A DNA stretch of 64,000 nucleotides. Source: Streptomyces sp. PTY087I2 (lineage in GTDB: Bacteria; Actinomycetota; Actinomycetes; Streptomycetales; Streptomycetaceae). Below are positions 43,707-51,633 of the stretch, in pieces. Below the pieces are notes generated by a model, which did no database searches, was not told where the DNA came from, and worked only from the letters and a program-made list of their open reading frames with translations. Both the position numbers and the translations under genes were made by a program. Within the stretch, counting starts at the first letter, position 1; every line of letters begins with the position of its first letter. Location: positions 399,137 to 463,136 of the forward strand of contig NZ_LZRD01000001.1 in assembly GCF_001687325.1 (NCBI RefSeq), read 5' to 3'.

Positions 43707-43752
43707 CCCGCACGCACCACACCGCACGGAACTGCGAACGACAAACGGCGAA

Positions 43753-43790
43753 CGGCGGGGCCCGGACCGGAAACGGCCCGGGTCCCGCCG
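43753..43790. terminator. Hairpin terminator between convergent genes
   Basis: A 13-bp stem with one G-T pair (43753-43765 with 43778-43790) closes a 12-base loop. It lies between the DUF2510 gene and the convergent phospholipase gene. Confidence 0.7.
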
Positions 43791-43817
43791 TCTGCCTCTG
43801 CTCCTCCGGCCCCGCCC

Positions 43818-45884
43818 TCAGCCGGTGATGGTGGCGGGGTCGCTGACCCCGGCGGCCCCCGTCTCGACATGGCCGGCGAAGCGGCGCAGGAAGACGGGGT
43901 CGCCCTCGGCCGTGACGGACACGTCGTACCAGCGCTTGCCCGCCCGCAGGTCGATCGTGCGCGACACCGTGGCGCCGGGCCGGACGGTGACCGTCTGCTC
44001 CGCTCCCCCGTAGGCGGCGGCGTTGGCGAGGGTGAGCCGGACCTCGGTGTCACCGGGGTTGGTGAGGGTCAGGTCGAGGTTGCCGCTCCCGTCGTTGTGC
44101 CGGGCGGTGACCTCGGGACCGGCGGTCGGACCCGGGCTCCTGAACGTACGGAGGAAACCATTCGGGCCGTGGACGGTGAGGTCGTGGGTGCCGCCGGAGT
44201 ACGCGGAGTTCCAGGCGTCCGAGATCGTCCTGCCCGCCTCGGCGGTGTACGTCCACGGGGCGTCGGTGCGGTTGCCGGAGGTGACGTAGAACTGCGCACC
44301 GGCCGCCGTCCCCGGGCTGAAGGTGAGCGAGATCTTTCCGGTGGCCGCGTCGACCGCGCCGTCGACGTACGGGGCGTACGGCAGCGGCCGGGTGGGGCGG
44401 CTGCCCGGCTCCTGCTTCGGCATCGAGCCGACGGCGGGCGGGGTGGGCCGGTAGTCCGGGTGCCGTTCGCGGTCCGGCGGCTCGTAGGCGGCGGTGTCCG
44501 GCAGGTCGCCGGGGGCGGGCTCGGTACGGGCGAAGTCGAAGGCGGACGTCAGATCGCCGCAGACGGCGCGCCGCCACGGCGAGATGTTGGGCTCGCGCAC
44601 CCCGAAGCGCTGCTCCATGAAGCGGAGCACCGAGGTGTGGTCGAAGGTCTCGGAGCAGACGTAACCGCCGGTGCTCCAGGGCGAGACGACCAGCATCGGG
44701 ACGCGCGGCCCGAGCCCGTAGACGCCGGGGGCGTACGAGGGGCCGCCCGCGTACACCTCGGTGGAGGTGTCTGCCGTGGAGAGGCCCTGGTTCGCGGAGG
44801 TCGGCGGGTAGGGCGGTACGACGTGGTCGAAGAAGCCGTCGTTCTCGTCGTAGGTGATGAACAGGGCGGTGCGGCTCCACACCTCGGGGTCGGAGGTGAG
44901 GGCGTCGAGCAGTCCCGCGATGTACCAGGCGCCGTAGTTGGAGGGGAAGTTGGAGTGCTCGCTGAAGGCCTCGGGGGCGGCGACCCAGGAGATCTGGGGC
45001 AGCTTCCCGTTCTTGACGTCGGCGGCGATCTCGTCGAAGTAGCCGCCGCCGGCCGACACGTCGGTGCCGGTGCGCGACTTCTCGTACAGCGGGTCGCCGG
45101 GCTCGGCGTTCCGGTAGTTGTGGAAGTAGAGGAGCGAGTTGCAGCCGTAGTTGCCCCGGTAGGCGTCGTCGATCCAGCCCCAGCGGCCCGCCGCGTCCAG
45201 CCCGTCACCGATGTCCTGGTAGATCTTCCAGGAGACCCCGGCCTCCTCCAGCCGCTCGGGGTACGTCCGCCAGCCGTACCCCTGCTCCTCGTTCCCGAGC
45301 ACCGGGCCGCCGTCCGCCCCGTCGTTGCCGGTGTGACCGGACCAGAGGTAGTAGCGGTTGGGGTCGGTGGCCCCGATGAACGAGCAGTGGTAGGCGTCGC
45401 AGACGGTGAAGCGGTCGGCGAGCGCGTAGTGGAAGGGGATGTCGTCCCGGGTCAGGTAGGCCATGGTCGTCGGCGTCTTGGCCGGGATCCAGCGGTCGTA
45501 ACGCCCGTCGTTGTACGCCTGGTGGCCGCCCGCCCAGTCGTGGTTGAGGCCCTGGAGGAACTGCATCCCCAGGTCGTCGGCGGTCGGGTGGAACGGCAGG
45601 GTCTCCTTGCCCGCCGCGTCGGCCTGATGCCAGACGGACTTCCCGCTGGGCAGCGTCACGGGCCGCGGGTCACCGAACCCCCGCACGCCTTTCAGCGCGC
45701 CGAAGTAGTGGTCGAAGGAACGGTTCTCCTGCATCAGGACGACGATGTGCTCGACATCCTTGATCGTCCCGGAGGCACGGTGGGCGGGGATGGCGGCGGC
45801 GCGGTCGATGCTGCCCGACAAGGCGGCGAATCCCGCCGTCGCACCGGCTATCTGGAAGAAGCGGCGCCGATTCATATCTGCCAT
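43818..45884 (-). CDS. Secreted phosphocholine-type phospholipase C (Tat exported)
   Basis: The 688-residue protein has a twin-arginine signal (NRRRFFQIAG, cleavage after about residue 32). The phosphoesterase domain follows (about 40-440) with the phospholipase C motif VVLMQENRSFDHYFG and metal-site segments TYDENDGFFDHV and SPWSTGGYV. Two C-terminal domains of the bacterial phospholipase C type finish the protein (about 490-685). These enzymes hydrolyse phosphatidylcholine or sphingomyelin outside the cell, often for phosphate supply. ATG 45884 is chosen; a longer frame adds 33 residues before the Tat signal. No PHO-box-like repeat was recognised upstream. Confidence 0.9.
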   Translation of the reverse strand: MADMNRRRFFQIAGATAGFAALSGSIDRAAAIPAHRASGTIKDVEHIVVLMQENRSFDHYFGALKGVRGFGDPRPVTLPSGKSVWHQADAAGKETLPFHPTADDLGMQFLQGLNHDWAGGHQAYNDGRYDRWIPAKTPTTMAYLTRDDIPFHYALADRFTVCDAYHCSFIGATDPNRYYLWSGHTGNDGADGGPVLGNEEQGYGWRTYPERLEEAGVSWKIYQDIGDGLDAAGRWGWIDDAYRGNYGCNSLLYFHNYRNAEPGDPLYEKSRTGTDVSAGGGYFDEIAADVKNGKLPQISWVAAPEAFSEHSNFPSNYGAWYIAGLLDALTSDPEVWSRTALFITYDENDGFFDHVVPPYPPTSANQGLSTADTSTEVYAGGPSYAPGVYGLGPRVPMLVVSPWSTGGYVCSETFDHTSVLRFMEQRFGVREPNISPWRRAVCGDLTSAFDFARTEPAPGDLPDTAAYEPPDRERHPDYRPTPPAVGSMPKQEPGSRPTRPLPYAPYVDGAVDAATGKISLTFSPGTAAGAQFYVTSGNRTDAPWTYTAEAGRTISDAWNSAYSGGTHDLTVHGPNGFLRTFRSPGPTAGPEVTARHNDGSGNLDLTLTNPGDTEVRLTLANAAAYGGAEQTVTVRPGATVSRTIDLRAGKRWYDVSVTAEGDPVFLRRFAGHVETGAAGVSDPATITG

Positions 45885-46031
45885 GAGTGAGGGGCCTCTT
45901 GGGGTGTGGGGAACGGATTGAGGTGTGGGAAACAGAAGCGAACAGGATGTTCCAAGAGAACCGAACAGAACGGAAGGGGCCATGACGCATCGGTGAACGC
46001 CGGAGGTACGCCCAGCACGCGCGTCCTCGCC

Positions 46032-46538
46032 TCACGGCAACGATCGTGTGAGCCAGACCACTTCGCCGTTCTCCTCCGTGGAGACGTGATCCCGATGGAA
46101 TCCGAGCTTCTCCAGTACCCGGAGCGACGGGGTGTTCCATGTGCCGACGGTCGACCACAGCCGCTTGCGCCCGGTCGCCGCGGCGGCTTCCAGTACGGCG
46201 CCGGCCGCCTCGGTGGCGTAACCGCGCCCGTGCGCGTGCCGGAACAGCTCGTACGCGATCTCGGGCTCCTCCAGCGTGGTGCGGCCGATGATCAGTCCGC
46301 AGTAGCCGATGAAATCGCCTTCCTCCCGGCGCTGGACGGGCAGCAGGGCGATCCCCGTGGTCTCCGTCGCGGTGAGGAACTCCGCGATGGATGTCCGGAT
46401 GCGCTCCACCGGGGGTTTCCCGTTGCCGCGTTCGGCAAGGAGGTCGCAGAACTCGGCGGCGTCGGATTCGGCCCACGGCCGGAGGATCAGGCGCTCGGTC
46501 TCCAGGTGGAACGGCATGGTCGCGTATGTGGTGGACAT
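46032..46538 (-). CDS. GNAT-family acetyltransferase (RimJ/RimL type)
   Basis: This 168-residue protein shows the GNAT order: TERLILRPWAESDA at the N-terminus, the acetyl-CoA loop HAHGRGYATEAAGA, and NTPSLRVLEKLGF near the end. This is the pattern of RimJ/RimL-like N-acetyltransferases that modify protein N-termini or small amines. Start uncertain: ATG 46538 has GTGGGG close by, and a GTG three codons upstream is possible. Confidence 0.85.
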   Translation of the reverse strand: MSTTYATMPFHLETERLILRPWAESDAAEFCDLLAERGNGKPPVERIRTSIAEFLTATETTGIALLPVQRREEGDFIGYCGLIIGRTTLEEPEIAYELFRHAHGRGYATEAAGAVLEAAAATGRKRLWSTVGTWNTPSLRVLEKLGFHRDHVSTEENGEVVWLTRSLP

Positions 46539-46571
46539 GGGCCCCACTCTGGCCCATGGGCTCGTCGCGAA

Positions 46572-47282
46572 CTACGGGCGGTACCCCGGTACGAGCAGTT
46601 CCCGCAGGAATCCCGCGAGGAGATCGGGCTGCCCGACGAACGGGGAGTGGCCGGTCCCCCACTCGCGTACCGCTGTGCAGCGTGAGGCCATCGTCCGTTG
46701 CAGAGCGGGGTCGATGGCCCGGTCCTGGGCGCAGACGATGTACGTGGACGGGGTGTCCTTCCAGCTGTGGTGCCGCGGAACTCCCCGCCCGCAGCCGGGG
46801 GCTTGGGGGCGGAGCAGTCCGACTGCCCGGGCGGCGAGTGGTGCGGGGCAGTCGTGGTAGAGGACGTCGGCAGCGCGGTCGGGGCACAGGCTGGTCGATC
46901 CGTCGGGTTCGGGCCTGATCGCGTCCCTGAGCTCCGCGGACGCCCCGCCCAGAGCGGCCGCGCTCTCCCCGGTGTCCAGGGCGAAGGCCGCCAGATAGAC
47001 GAGATGGCGCGCTCCGCGCACTCCGGTGATCACGGATCCGCCGTAGGAGTGCCCGAGCAGCAGCGGCGGCTCGTGCAGCGCGTCGACGGCGGCCTGGACC
47101 GCCTTCATGTCGGCCGCCAGTGAGCCCCGGTGGAGTTCGGGGGCGACGGCTTCGACGCCCGAGGACCGCAGGCGGTGCGCGACCGCATCGAAGTGCTCGG
47201 GGCGGTGGTACAGGCCGTGGACGAGTACGACGGCAGGCAGTTGACCCGCCTCCTCAGCGTCGGATTCCGGGCTGGTGATCAT
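46572..47282 (-). CDS. Alpha/beta hydrolase
   Basis: The 236-residue protein has an alpha/beta hydrolase fold with oxyanion segment VVLVHGLYHRP, nucleophile Ser in LLGHSYGGSV and catalytic His in GTGHSPFVGQPDLL. The middle CPDRAADVLYHDCP region resembles the lid seen in many small esterases of Streptomyces. Start ambiguous: ATG 47282 has a poor ribosome-binding site, and another ATG at 47318 is in frame. Its 5' end abuts the remnant of a serine hydrolase gene, suggesting local rearrangement. Confidence 0.8.
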   Translation of the reverse strand: MITSPESDAEEAGQLPAVVLVHGLYHRPEHFDAVAHRLRSSGVEAVAPELHRGSLAADMKAVQAAVDALHEPPLLLGHSYGGSVITGVRGARHLVYLAAFALDTGESAAALGGASAELRDAIRPEPDGSTSLCPDRAADVLYHDCPAPLAARAVGLLRPQAPGCGRGVPRHHSWKDTPSTYIVCAQDRAIDPALQRTMASRCTAVREWGTGHSPFVGQPDLLAGFLRELLVPGYRP

Positions 47283-47333
47283 AGGCGTCGGTCCCGCACG
47301 GCCGGAGAGCGGAGGCATGGGCGGGACACCGAG

Positions 47334-47714
47334 GTGTCCTCAGGTGCAACCTGGGGCGGAGCCGCCGGCCAGATGATCTCCACGCCGAGCGACCTCGCGA
47401 AGTTCGCCCGCCTGCTCCTCGACGGAAAGCTCCTCGCACCCGAGCAACTCACCGAGATGCGCAAGACGGTCGACGCGCCGCTCATGCCCGGATGGCTTTA
47501 CGGACTCGGCCTCTTCAGCATCCCGCTGAGCTGCGGCGGCGAGTACTGGGGGCACGGCGGCGACATCGACGGCTACGAAACCCGGGGCGGCGCCACCGAC
47601 GACGGCCGATCGGTGGGTCTGGCGGTCACCGCGCTGCCCGGCACGTTCAGCGACGCGGAGAAGGCCGCGAAGGCGGTGGTGTCCGCGACGGACACCGCGT
47701 TCCGCTCAGCATGA
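47334..47714 (+). pseudogene. 3' remnant of a serine hydrolase (beta-lactamase/DD-peptidase-like)
   Basis: From about 47334 the frame encodes a C-terminal fragment of a class C beta-lactamase-type serine hydrolase: AGQMISTPSDLAKFARLLLDGKLL, then YGLGLF and the HGG motif in EYWGHGGDIDGYET. It ends at a natural stop. The N-terminal two thirds, including the Ser-x-x-Lys active site, are absent. Upstream sequence on this strand belongs to the antisense of the alpha/beta hydrolase gene. Open frames continuing upstream have no family match. Confidence 0.7.
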
Positions 47715-47734
47715 TCGCCGTTGTGCAGCAGCCT

Positions 47735-48112
47735 TCAGGGCTGGTCCGGAGCGCCCGCCGCATCCGATCCGGCCCGGTCGCGGCGGGCGCGCAGGGCGCG
47801 GGTGAGGCGTGCGATGCCGTGGCCGAGCAGCCAGGGCAGCACCGTAAGGCCCCCGACGTACGCGAGAACGTAGTGGACGACGTCGCGTGTGTGGCCGGGC
47901 CGGCCCCAGCTGTCCATGGGCAGGGTCACCAGGGTCGCGGAGACCGCCACGGGCAGCAGCGGCAGAAGCACCGACCACAGCCGTGGCCGTCGACCGGGTC
48001 GCAACGCGCACCACACGCCCATCCCTGCCATGACGAGCGGCCCGAAGGGGATCCACAGGAACACCGGGACGACCAGCAGCACCCACCACTCGTCCCCGTA
48101 GCCGAACATCAT
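47735..48112 (-). CDS. Small membrane protein of unknown function
   Basis: This 125-residue protein has three to four hydrophobic helices (about 8-35, 43-60, 75-100) and a basic C-terminal tail. I do not recognise a family. ATG 48112 is preceded by AGGGGGCGG at good spacing; the longer GTG start is less likely. It ends 20 bp from the convergent serine hydrolase remnant. Confidence 0.55.
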   Translation of the reverse strand: MMFGYGDEWWVLLVVPVFLWIPFGPLVMAGMGVWCALRPGRRPRLWSVLLPLLPVAVSATLVTLPMDSWGRPGHTRDVVHYVLAYVGGLTVLPWLLGHGIARLTRALRARRDRAGSDAAGAPDQP

Positions 48113-48186
48113 CGGCACCGCCCCCTGATCCCCGCGCACGCACGCTCACCCCAGTATCCCTGCGGCGAGCCGGCTCGATCGGGCGG

Positions 48187-48639
48187 TCACCGGGTGTCGG
48201 CGGTCACGTCCACGTCGATCCAGGGGCGTGCGGTGTGGGTGACCGTCACGGTGGGTGCGGGCTTGGGCTGCGCGGTACGCGTCACGGTCACGGTGGGTGC
48301 GGGCTTCGGCTTCGCGGTACGCGTCACGGTGGGTGCGGGCTTCGGCTTCGCGGTACGCGTCACGGTCACGGTGGGTGCGGGCTTCGGCTTCGCGGTACGC
48401 GTCACCGTCACGGTGGGTGCGGGCTTCGGCTTCGCCGTACGCGTCACCGTCACCGTCGGCGCAGGCTTGGGCTTCACCGTACGCGTCACCGTCACCGTCG
48501 GCGCAGGCTTGGCCTTGGCCGAGAGGGCAGCCGAGGGCTGGGCGCCGGCCAGGGCTGTCGGCACCGCAACGGCGAGAATCGGCAACGCGATCACACTGGC
48601 GATCGCGAGCCCCACACGGCTGCCGCTGACAAGCTTCAT
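48187..48639 (-). CDS. Secreted minisatellite protein with TVTVTRTxKPKPAP repeats
   Basis: This 150-residue protein has a Sec signal peptide (about 1-35). Seven tandem copies of a 14-residue unit, TVTVTRTAKPKPAP with minor changes, follow, one of them two residues short. It ends with WIDVDVTADTR. There is no anchor or enzymatic domain. Alternating Thr/Val and Lys/Pro would give an extended, basic, proline-rich chain, possibly binding cell-wall polymers (inference). GGAGGAA precedes the ATG at 48639; a longer upstream frame has no signal-like start. A tRNA-Pro gene lies upstream. Confidence 0.7.
   Translation of the reverse strand: MKLVSGSRVGLAIASVIALPILAVAVPTALAGAQPSAALSAKAKPAPTVTVTRTVKPKPAPTVTVTRTAKPKPAPTVTVTRTAKPKPAPTVTVTRTAKPKPAPTVTRTAKPKPAPTVTVTRTAQPKPAPTVTVTHTARPWIDVDVTADTR
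48241..48520. repeat. 42-bp minisatellite (about seven units)
   Basis: The coding repeat has a period of 42 bp with near-identical units rich in GCGGGCTTCGGCTTCGC-type sequence. One unit near 48320-48350 is 36 bp long, missing one Val-Thr pair. Units at the two ends have drifted most (His/Gln and Val variants), a pattern expected from recombination in the centre. Confidence 0.85.
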
Positions 48640-48933
48640 GAATTCCTCCGGGGTTCGATCCACGTGGACAACAGGTGGATCAGTGGATGACTTCGGCAAT
48701 CCCACCAGAGCAGGCGCTCCCCGACAGGCTCGCTCGCGAGCGTCGGCATGGCTTTCACCCGTGGGTGGCTTCGTTCGAAATGAAGATCGACCCTGGCGGC
48801 GGGCGGTGGCCTCCGGAAGGAAGGCTGACGAGGACGAAGCCGAGGGGTGACTCCGGTCGATCGTCGAAGCCGCGGAGGGAGGGCTTCCCCGTTGCTCACC
48901 ACCGGTCCCCAGCCGGTCCCCAAAAACGATCAA
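48640..48933. other. Non-coding region upstream of the minisatellite gene
   Basis: About 290 bp without a supportable gene. ATCCACGTGGA near 48660 contains the palindrome CCACGTGG, 20 bp upstream of the minisatellite gene, and may be a regulatory site. Nothing else was recognised. Confidence 0.4.
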
Positions 48934-48963
48934 GGCCGGTTTCGGATTGCTCCGAAACCGGCC
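48934..48963 (-). terminator. Hairpin terminator of the second tRNA-Pro gene
   Basis: GGCCGGTTTCGGA pairs perfectly with TCCGAAACCGGCC around TTGC (13-bp stem). On the minus strand it is followed by a T-rich tract (GATCGTTTTT), giving a classic intrinsic terminator 22 bp after the tRNA. Confidence 0.9.
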
Positions 48964-48984
48964 CTGATCTACGACTGTCTCCAG

Positions 48985-49058
<74 letters not shown>

Positions 49059-49150
49059 ATACCCGCCTGACCTGGGGTTTCCCCTGGCCGAACGCGCATG
49101 AGAACAATACCGCACTCCGGCAGGTGGTCACCAACACCATTCCCCGCTTG

Positions 49151-49170
49151 ACCTCAACCATGGTTGATGT
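49151..49170. promoter_or_regulatory. MerR-type dyad upstream of the transketolase operon
   Basis: A 20-bp dyad with one mismatched pair contains the perfect palindrome TCAACCATGGTTGA (49154-49167). TTGACC at 49148-49153 forms a consensus-like -35 directly before it, the layout of MerR-family promoters, where the operator sits between -35 and a distant -10. The -10 at 19-bp spacing would be poor (AACGCT). Confidence 0.45.
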
Positions 49171-49185
49171 TGAACGCTCGGGGTC

Positions 49186-49929
49186 ATGACGAACTCGACT
49201 GCCGCACCGGCCCCCGACCGCCAGGCCGCACCCGCGCCCACGCCCGTACCCTCGCCCGACTTCCGGGATCTGCCCCGGCTGATCGCTCTGATGACCGGGG
49301 CGGAGAAGCACGCCCCCGCCGCCCACTCCACGCTCGACGCCCTGTGGGTCCTCTACAACCGGGTGCTCCGGGTCACACCGGAGACGGTCGACGATCCCGG
49401 GCGGGACCGCTTCCTGCTGTCCAAGGGGCACGGGCCGATGGCCTACTACGCCGTCCTCGCCGCGCACGGCTTCTTCGGCGAGGAGGTGCTGCCCGGCTTC
49501 GGGTCGTACGACTCGCCGCTCGGCCACCACCCGGACCGGCTGCTGGTGCCGGGGGCGGAGATCGGCAGCGGGTCCCTCGGGCATGGGCTGCCGCTCGCCG
49601 TCGGGACGGTGCTGGGGCTGCGCGCCCAGGGCCGCACCGATCCCCGGGTCTGGGTACTGATCGGCGACGCCGAGCTGGACGAGGGCAGCAACCACGAGGC
49701 CATCGCCCACGCGGGCCCCGCCGGGCTCGAACAGCTCCACACCCTCGTGATCGACAACGCGTCCGCCACCCACGGCTGGCCCGGCGGGATCGCCTCCCGC
49801 TTCGCGTCCGCCGGATGGGACGCGGTGACCGTGGACGGCCGCGACCACGAGGCCCTGTACGAGGCGTACAGCACGCCCCACCCGGGCCGGCCGCTGGCCG
49901 TCGTCGCCCGTGTCGAACCCAAGAACTGA
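49186..49929 (+). CDS. Transketolase, N-terminal (TPP-binding) subunit
   Basis: The 247-residue protein corresponds to the first domain of transketolase. It has LSKGHGPMAYYAVLAAHG, GSGSLGHGLPLAVG and the TPP/Mg motif GDAELDEGSNHEA followed by IDNAS. Split transketolases of this type pair with a separate C-terminal subunit encoded by the next gene, 34 bp downstream. They transfer two-carbon units or act in specialised sugar pathways. The ATG has only a GGGG in front. An MerR-like dyad overlaps the promoter region. Confidence 0.9.
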   Translation: MTNSTAAPAPDRQAAPAPTPVPSPDFRDLPRLIALMTGAEKHAPAAHSTLDALWVLYNRVLRVTPETVDDPGRDRFLLSKGHGPMAYYAVLAAHGFFGEEVLPGFGSYDSPLGHHPDRLLVPGAEIGSGSLGHGLPLAVGTVLGLRAQGRTDPRVWVLIGDAELDEGSNHEAIAHAGPAGLEQLHTLVIDNASATHGWPGGIASRFASAGWDAVTVDGRDHEALYEAYSTPHPGRPLAVVARVEPKN

Positions 49930-49963
49930 CCGCAGCGGACCGAGAACCCGGGAGGGACCCTTC

Positions 49964-50866
49964 ATGGACACCATGCGCGACCGATTCATCAGCACCACCT
50001 CGCAGCTCCTGGACGAGGAGCCACGGCTGGCCGTCGTGCTCGCCGACATCAGCGCCGACGGCTTCGCCCCGGCCCGGCGCACCCACCCGGACCGGGTGAT
50101 CAACGTCGGCATCCGCGAACAGCTGCTGGTCGGGGCGAGTGCCGGCATGGCGCTGACAGGGATGCGGCCGATCGTGCACACCTTCGCCAGCTTCCTGGTG
50201 GAGCGGCCGTTCGAGCAGGTCAAGCTGGACTTCGGGCACCAGGGCGTCGGCGGCGTCCTGGTGAGCGCCGCCGGCTCGTACGACTGGCCGGCCGGGGGCT
50301 TCACCCATATGGCACCCGGCGATGTCGCCCTCCTCGACACGCTGGACGGCTGGACGGTGCACGTGCCGGGCCATCCGGACGAGGCCGAGGCCCTGCTGCG
50401 GAAGGCGGTCACCGGCGACGACCGGGTGTACGTACGTCTCTCGCTCCAGGAGAACCGGGAGGCGCGGCCGGTGGGCGGCGCGGGCGGATTCAGCGTGGTG
50501 CGCGAAGGGCGGCGCGGGACCGTGATCGCCGTCGGCCCGATGCTCGACAACGTCCTCGCCGCCACCGAGGGGCTGGACGTCACCGTGCTGTACGTGACGA
50601 CGGTGCGGCCCTTCGACGCGGCGGGGGTGCGCCGGGCCGCCGGTGCCGCCACGAGCGCGGACGTGGTGATCGTGGAGCCGTATCTCGCGGGCACCTCATC
50701 CGCCGCCGCGGGCGAAGCGCTCATGGACCTGCCGCACCGGGTGCTCGGGCTGGGGGTGGGCCGCGCCGAGCTGCGCCGGTACGGGCAGATGGAGGAGCAC
50801 CTCACGGCCCACGGCCTGGACCCGCAGGGCCTGCGGGAGCGGATCACCGGGTTCCTGCGCCCCTGA
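49964..50866 (+). CDS. Transketolase, C-terminal subunit
   Basis: The 300-residue protein carries the pyrimidine-binding and C-terminal domains. It has the INVGIREQLLVGASAGMALTG segment with the catalytic Glu and the PIVHTFASFLVERPFEQVKLD loop. GGGAGGG precedes the ATG, and an upstream in-frame start has no site. It forms an alpha2beta2-type enzyme with the preceding subunit (family knowledge). Confidence 0.9.
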   Translation: MDTMRDRFISTTSQLLDEEPRLAVVLADISADGFAPARRTHPDRVINVGIREQLLVGASAGMALTGMRPIVHTFASFLVERPFEQVKLDFGHQGVGGVLVSAAGSYDWPAGGFTHMAPGDVALLDTLDGWTVHVPGHPDEAEALLRKAVTGDDRVYVRLSLQENREARPVGGAGGFSVVREGRRGTVIAVGPMLDNVLAATEGLDVTVLYVTTVRPFDAAGVRRAAGAATSADVVIVEPYLAGTSSAAAGEALMDLPHRVLGLGVGRAELRRYGQMEEHLTAHGLDPQGLRERITGFLRP

Positions 50867-50928
50867 CGTGACCGGCGAATGCCCGGTGGGGGGACCTGAC
50901 GGCCTGCCCCCGCCCTCAGCCCCTCCCC

Positions 50929-50970
50929 CGAATGCCCAGGGGACCCCGACGAATGCCCGGGGGACCCCGG
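50929..50970. repeat. Two 21-bp tandem repeats between convergent genes
   Basis: Copies at 50929-50949 and 50950-50970 differ at two positions and are rich in runs of C and G (GGGGACCCCG), able to form small hairpins. They lie between the transketolase stop and the YjbR-like gene end. Confidence 0.6.
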
Positions 50971-50983
50971 CGGTCTGCCGCCC

Positions 50984-51391
50984 TCAACCCTCCCCCTGCT
51001 CGCCCTTCCCCGGCGCGTCCGGCTCCGGCGCAGCCAGCTCCGGATGCGCCGCCGCCAGCCGGCGTGGGGCGACCTGCCGCCAGGAGTCGGCGAGGATCGC
51101 GGCCAGCTCGTCCGCGTCCTCCAGCGCCGCCAGCCGGACGCGCATCCACGCGTAGTGGTCGTCGTGCCCCTCGCGGATGAAGAACTTCTCCGGCTCGGCG
51201 GCGATCAGCTCGGCGCGGTCCTCGCGGGGGCACTTCACGCCCATCGACATCTCGTCGTCGCCGAGCGAGGCGAAGATCTTGCCCGCCACCCGGAAGGTGG
51301 GCTGCCCCCAGGCGAGCTTCTCGGTGGTGTCGGGCAGGGAGAGCGCCGTCGAGCGGACGTCGGCGGCGGTGATCGTGGCGTCGGCGGTCAT
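50984..51391 (-). CDS. MmcQ/YjbR-family protein
   Basis: The 135-residue protein has the YjbR fold signature: SLPDTTEKLAWGQPTFRVAGKIFA, then KCPREDRAELIAAEP and HDDHYAWMRVRLAAL. YjbR-like proteins are small DNA-binding or unknown-function proteins. The ATG at 51391 has GGAGACCCGGG upstream. The C-terminal 25 residues are Pro/Glu/Gly-rich and poorly conserved. Confidence 0.85.
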   Translation of the reverse strand: MTADATITAADVRSTALSLPDTTEKLAWGQPTFRVAGKIFASLGDDEMSMGVKCPREDRAELIAAEPEKFFIREGHDDHYAWMRVRLAALEDADELAAILADSWRQVAPRRLAAAHPELAAPEPDAPGKGEQGEG

Positions 51392-51578
51392 CCCGGGTCT
51401 CCGTTTCGACGGCGCCCCGGCACCCTGTTGCCGGGTTCGATCCGACCGTAACGCCCAGCACCGACATCCACCCGCGACCGGCCCCCCGCCCACGACCCCG
51501 CGCCCCGCTCCACACCGTGGGCCCTGCACACCCATTGACCCCGCCGAAGGGCTGAACCTACTCTGAACGGCGTACTTC

Positions 51579-51592
51579 AGAAAGCGCTTTCT
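51579..51592. promoter_or_regulatory. LacI-type operator upstream of the ThuA/dehydrogenase gene
   Basis: AGAAAGCGCTTTCT is a perfect 14-bp palindrome with the central CG step of LacI-family operators. It lies 42 bp before the start of the 1166-residue secreted protein and is identical to the site at 60060-60073 beside the lacI gene. Confidence 0.75.
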
Positions 51593-51633
51593 ATTTACCC
51601 CACAGTCGGCTTCTACCGCACAGGGAGCGCCCC

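Noticed and set aside
43869..45890. Rightward 673-codon frame over the phospholipase gene
   Set aside because: Gly/Val-rich antisense shadow with no family motif.
48241..48520. Possible CRISPR array from regular 42-bp repeats
   Set aside because: There are no unique spacers. The repeats are contiguous, in frame and encode a secreted repeat protein, and no cas genes are present.
49151..49170. SoxR box
   Set aside because: The dyad has MerR-type geometry but does not match the CCTCAA/TTGAGG arms of SoxR sites fully, so only a general MerR-type label is kept.
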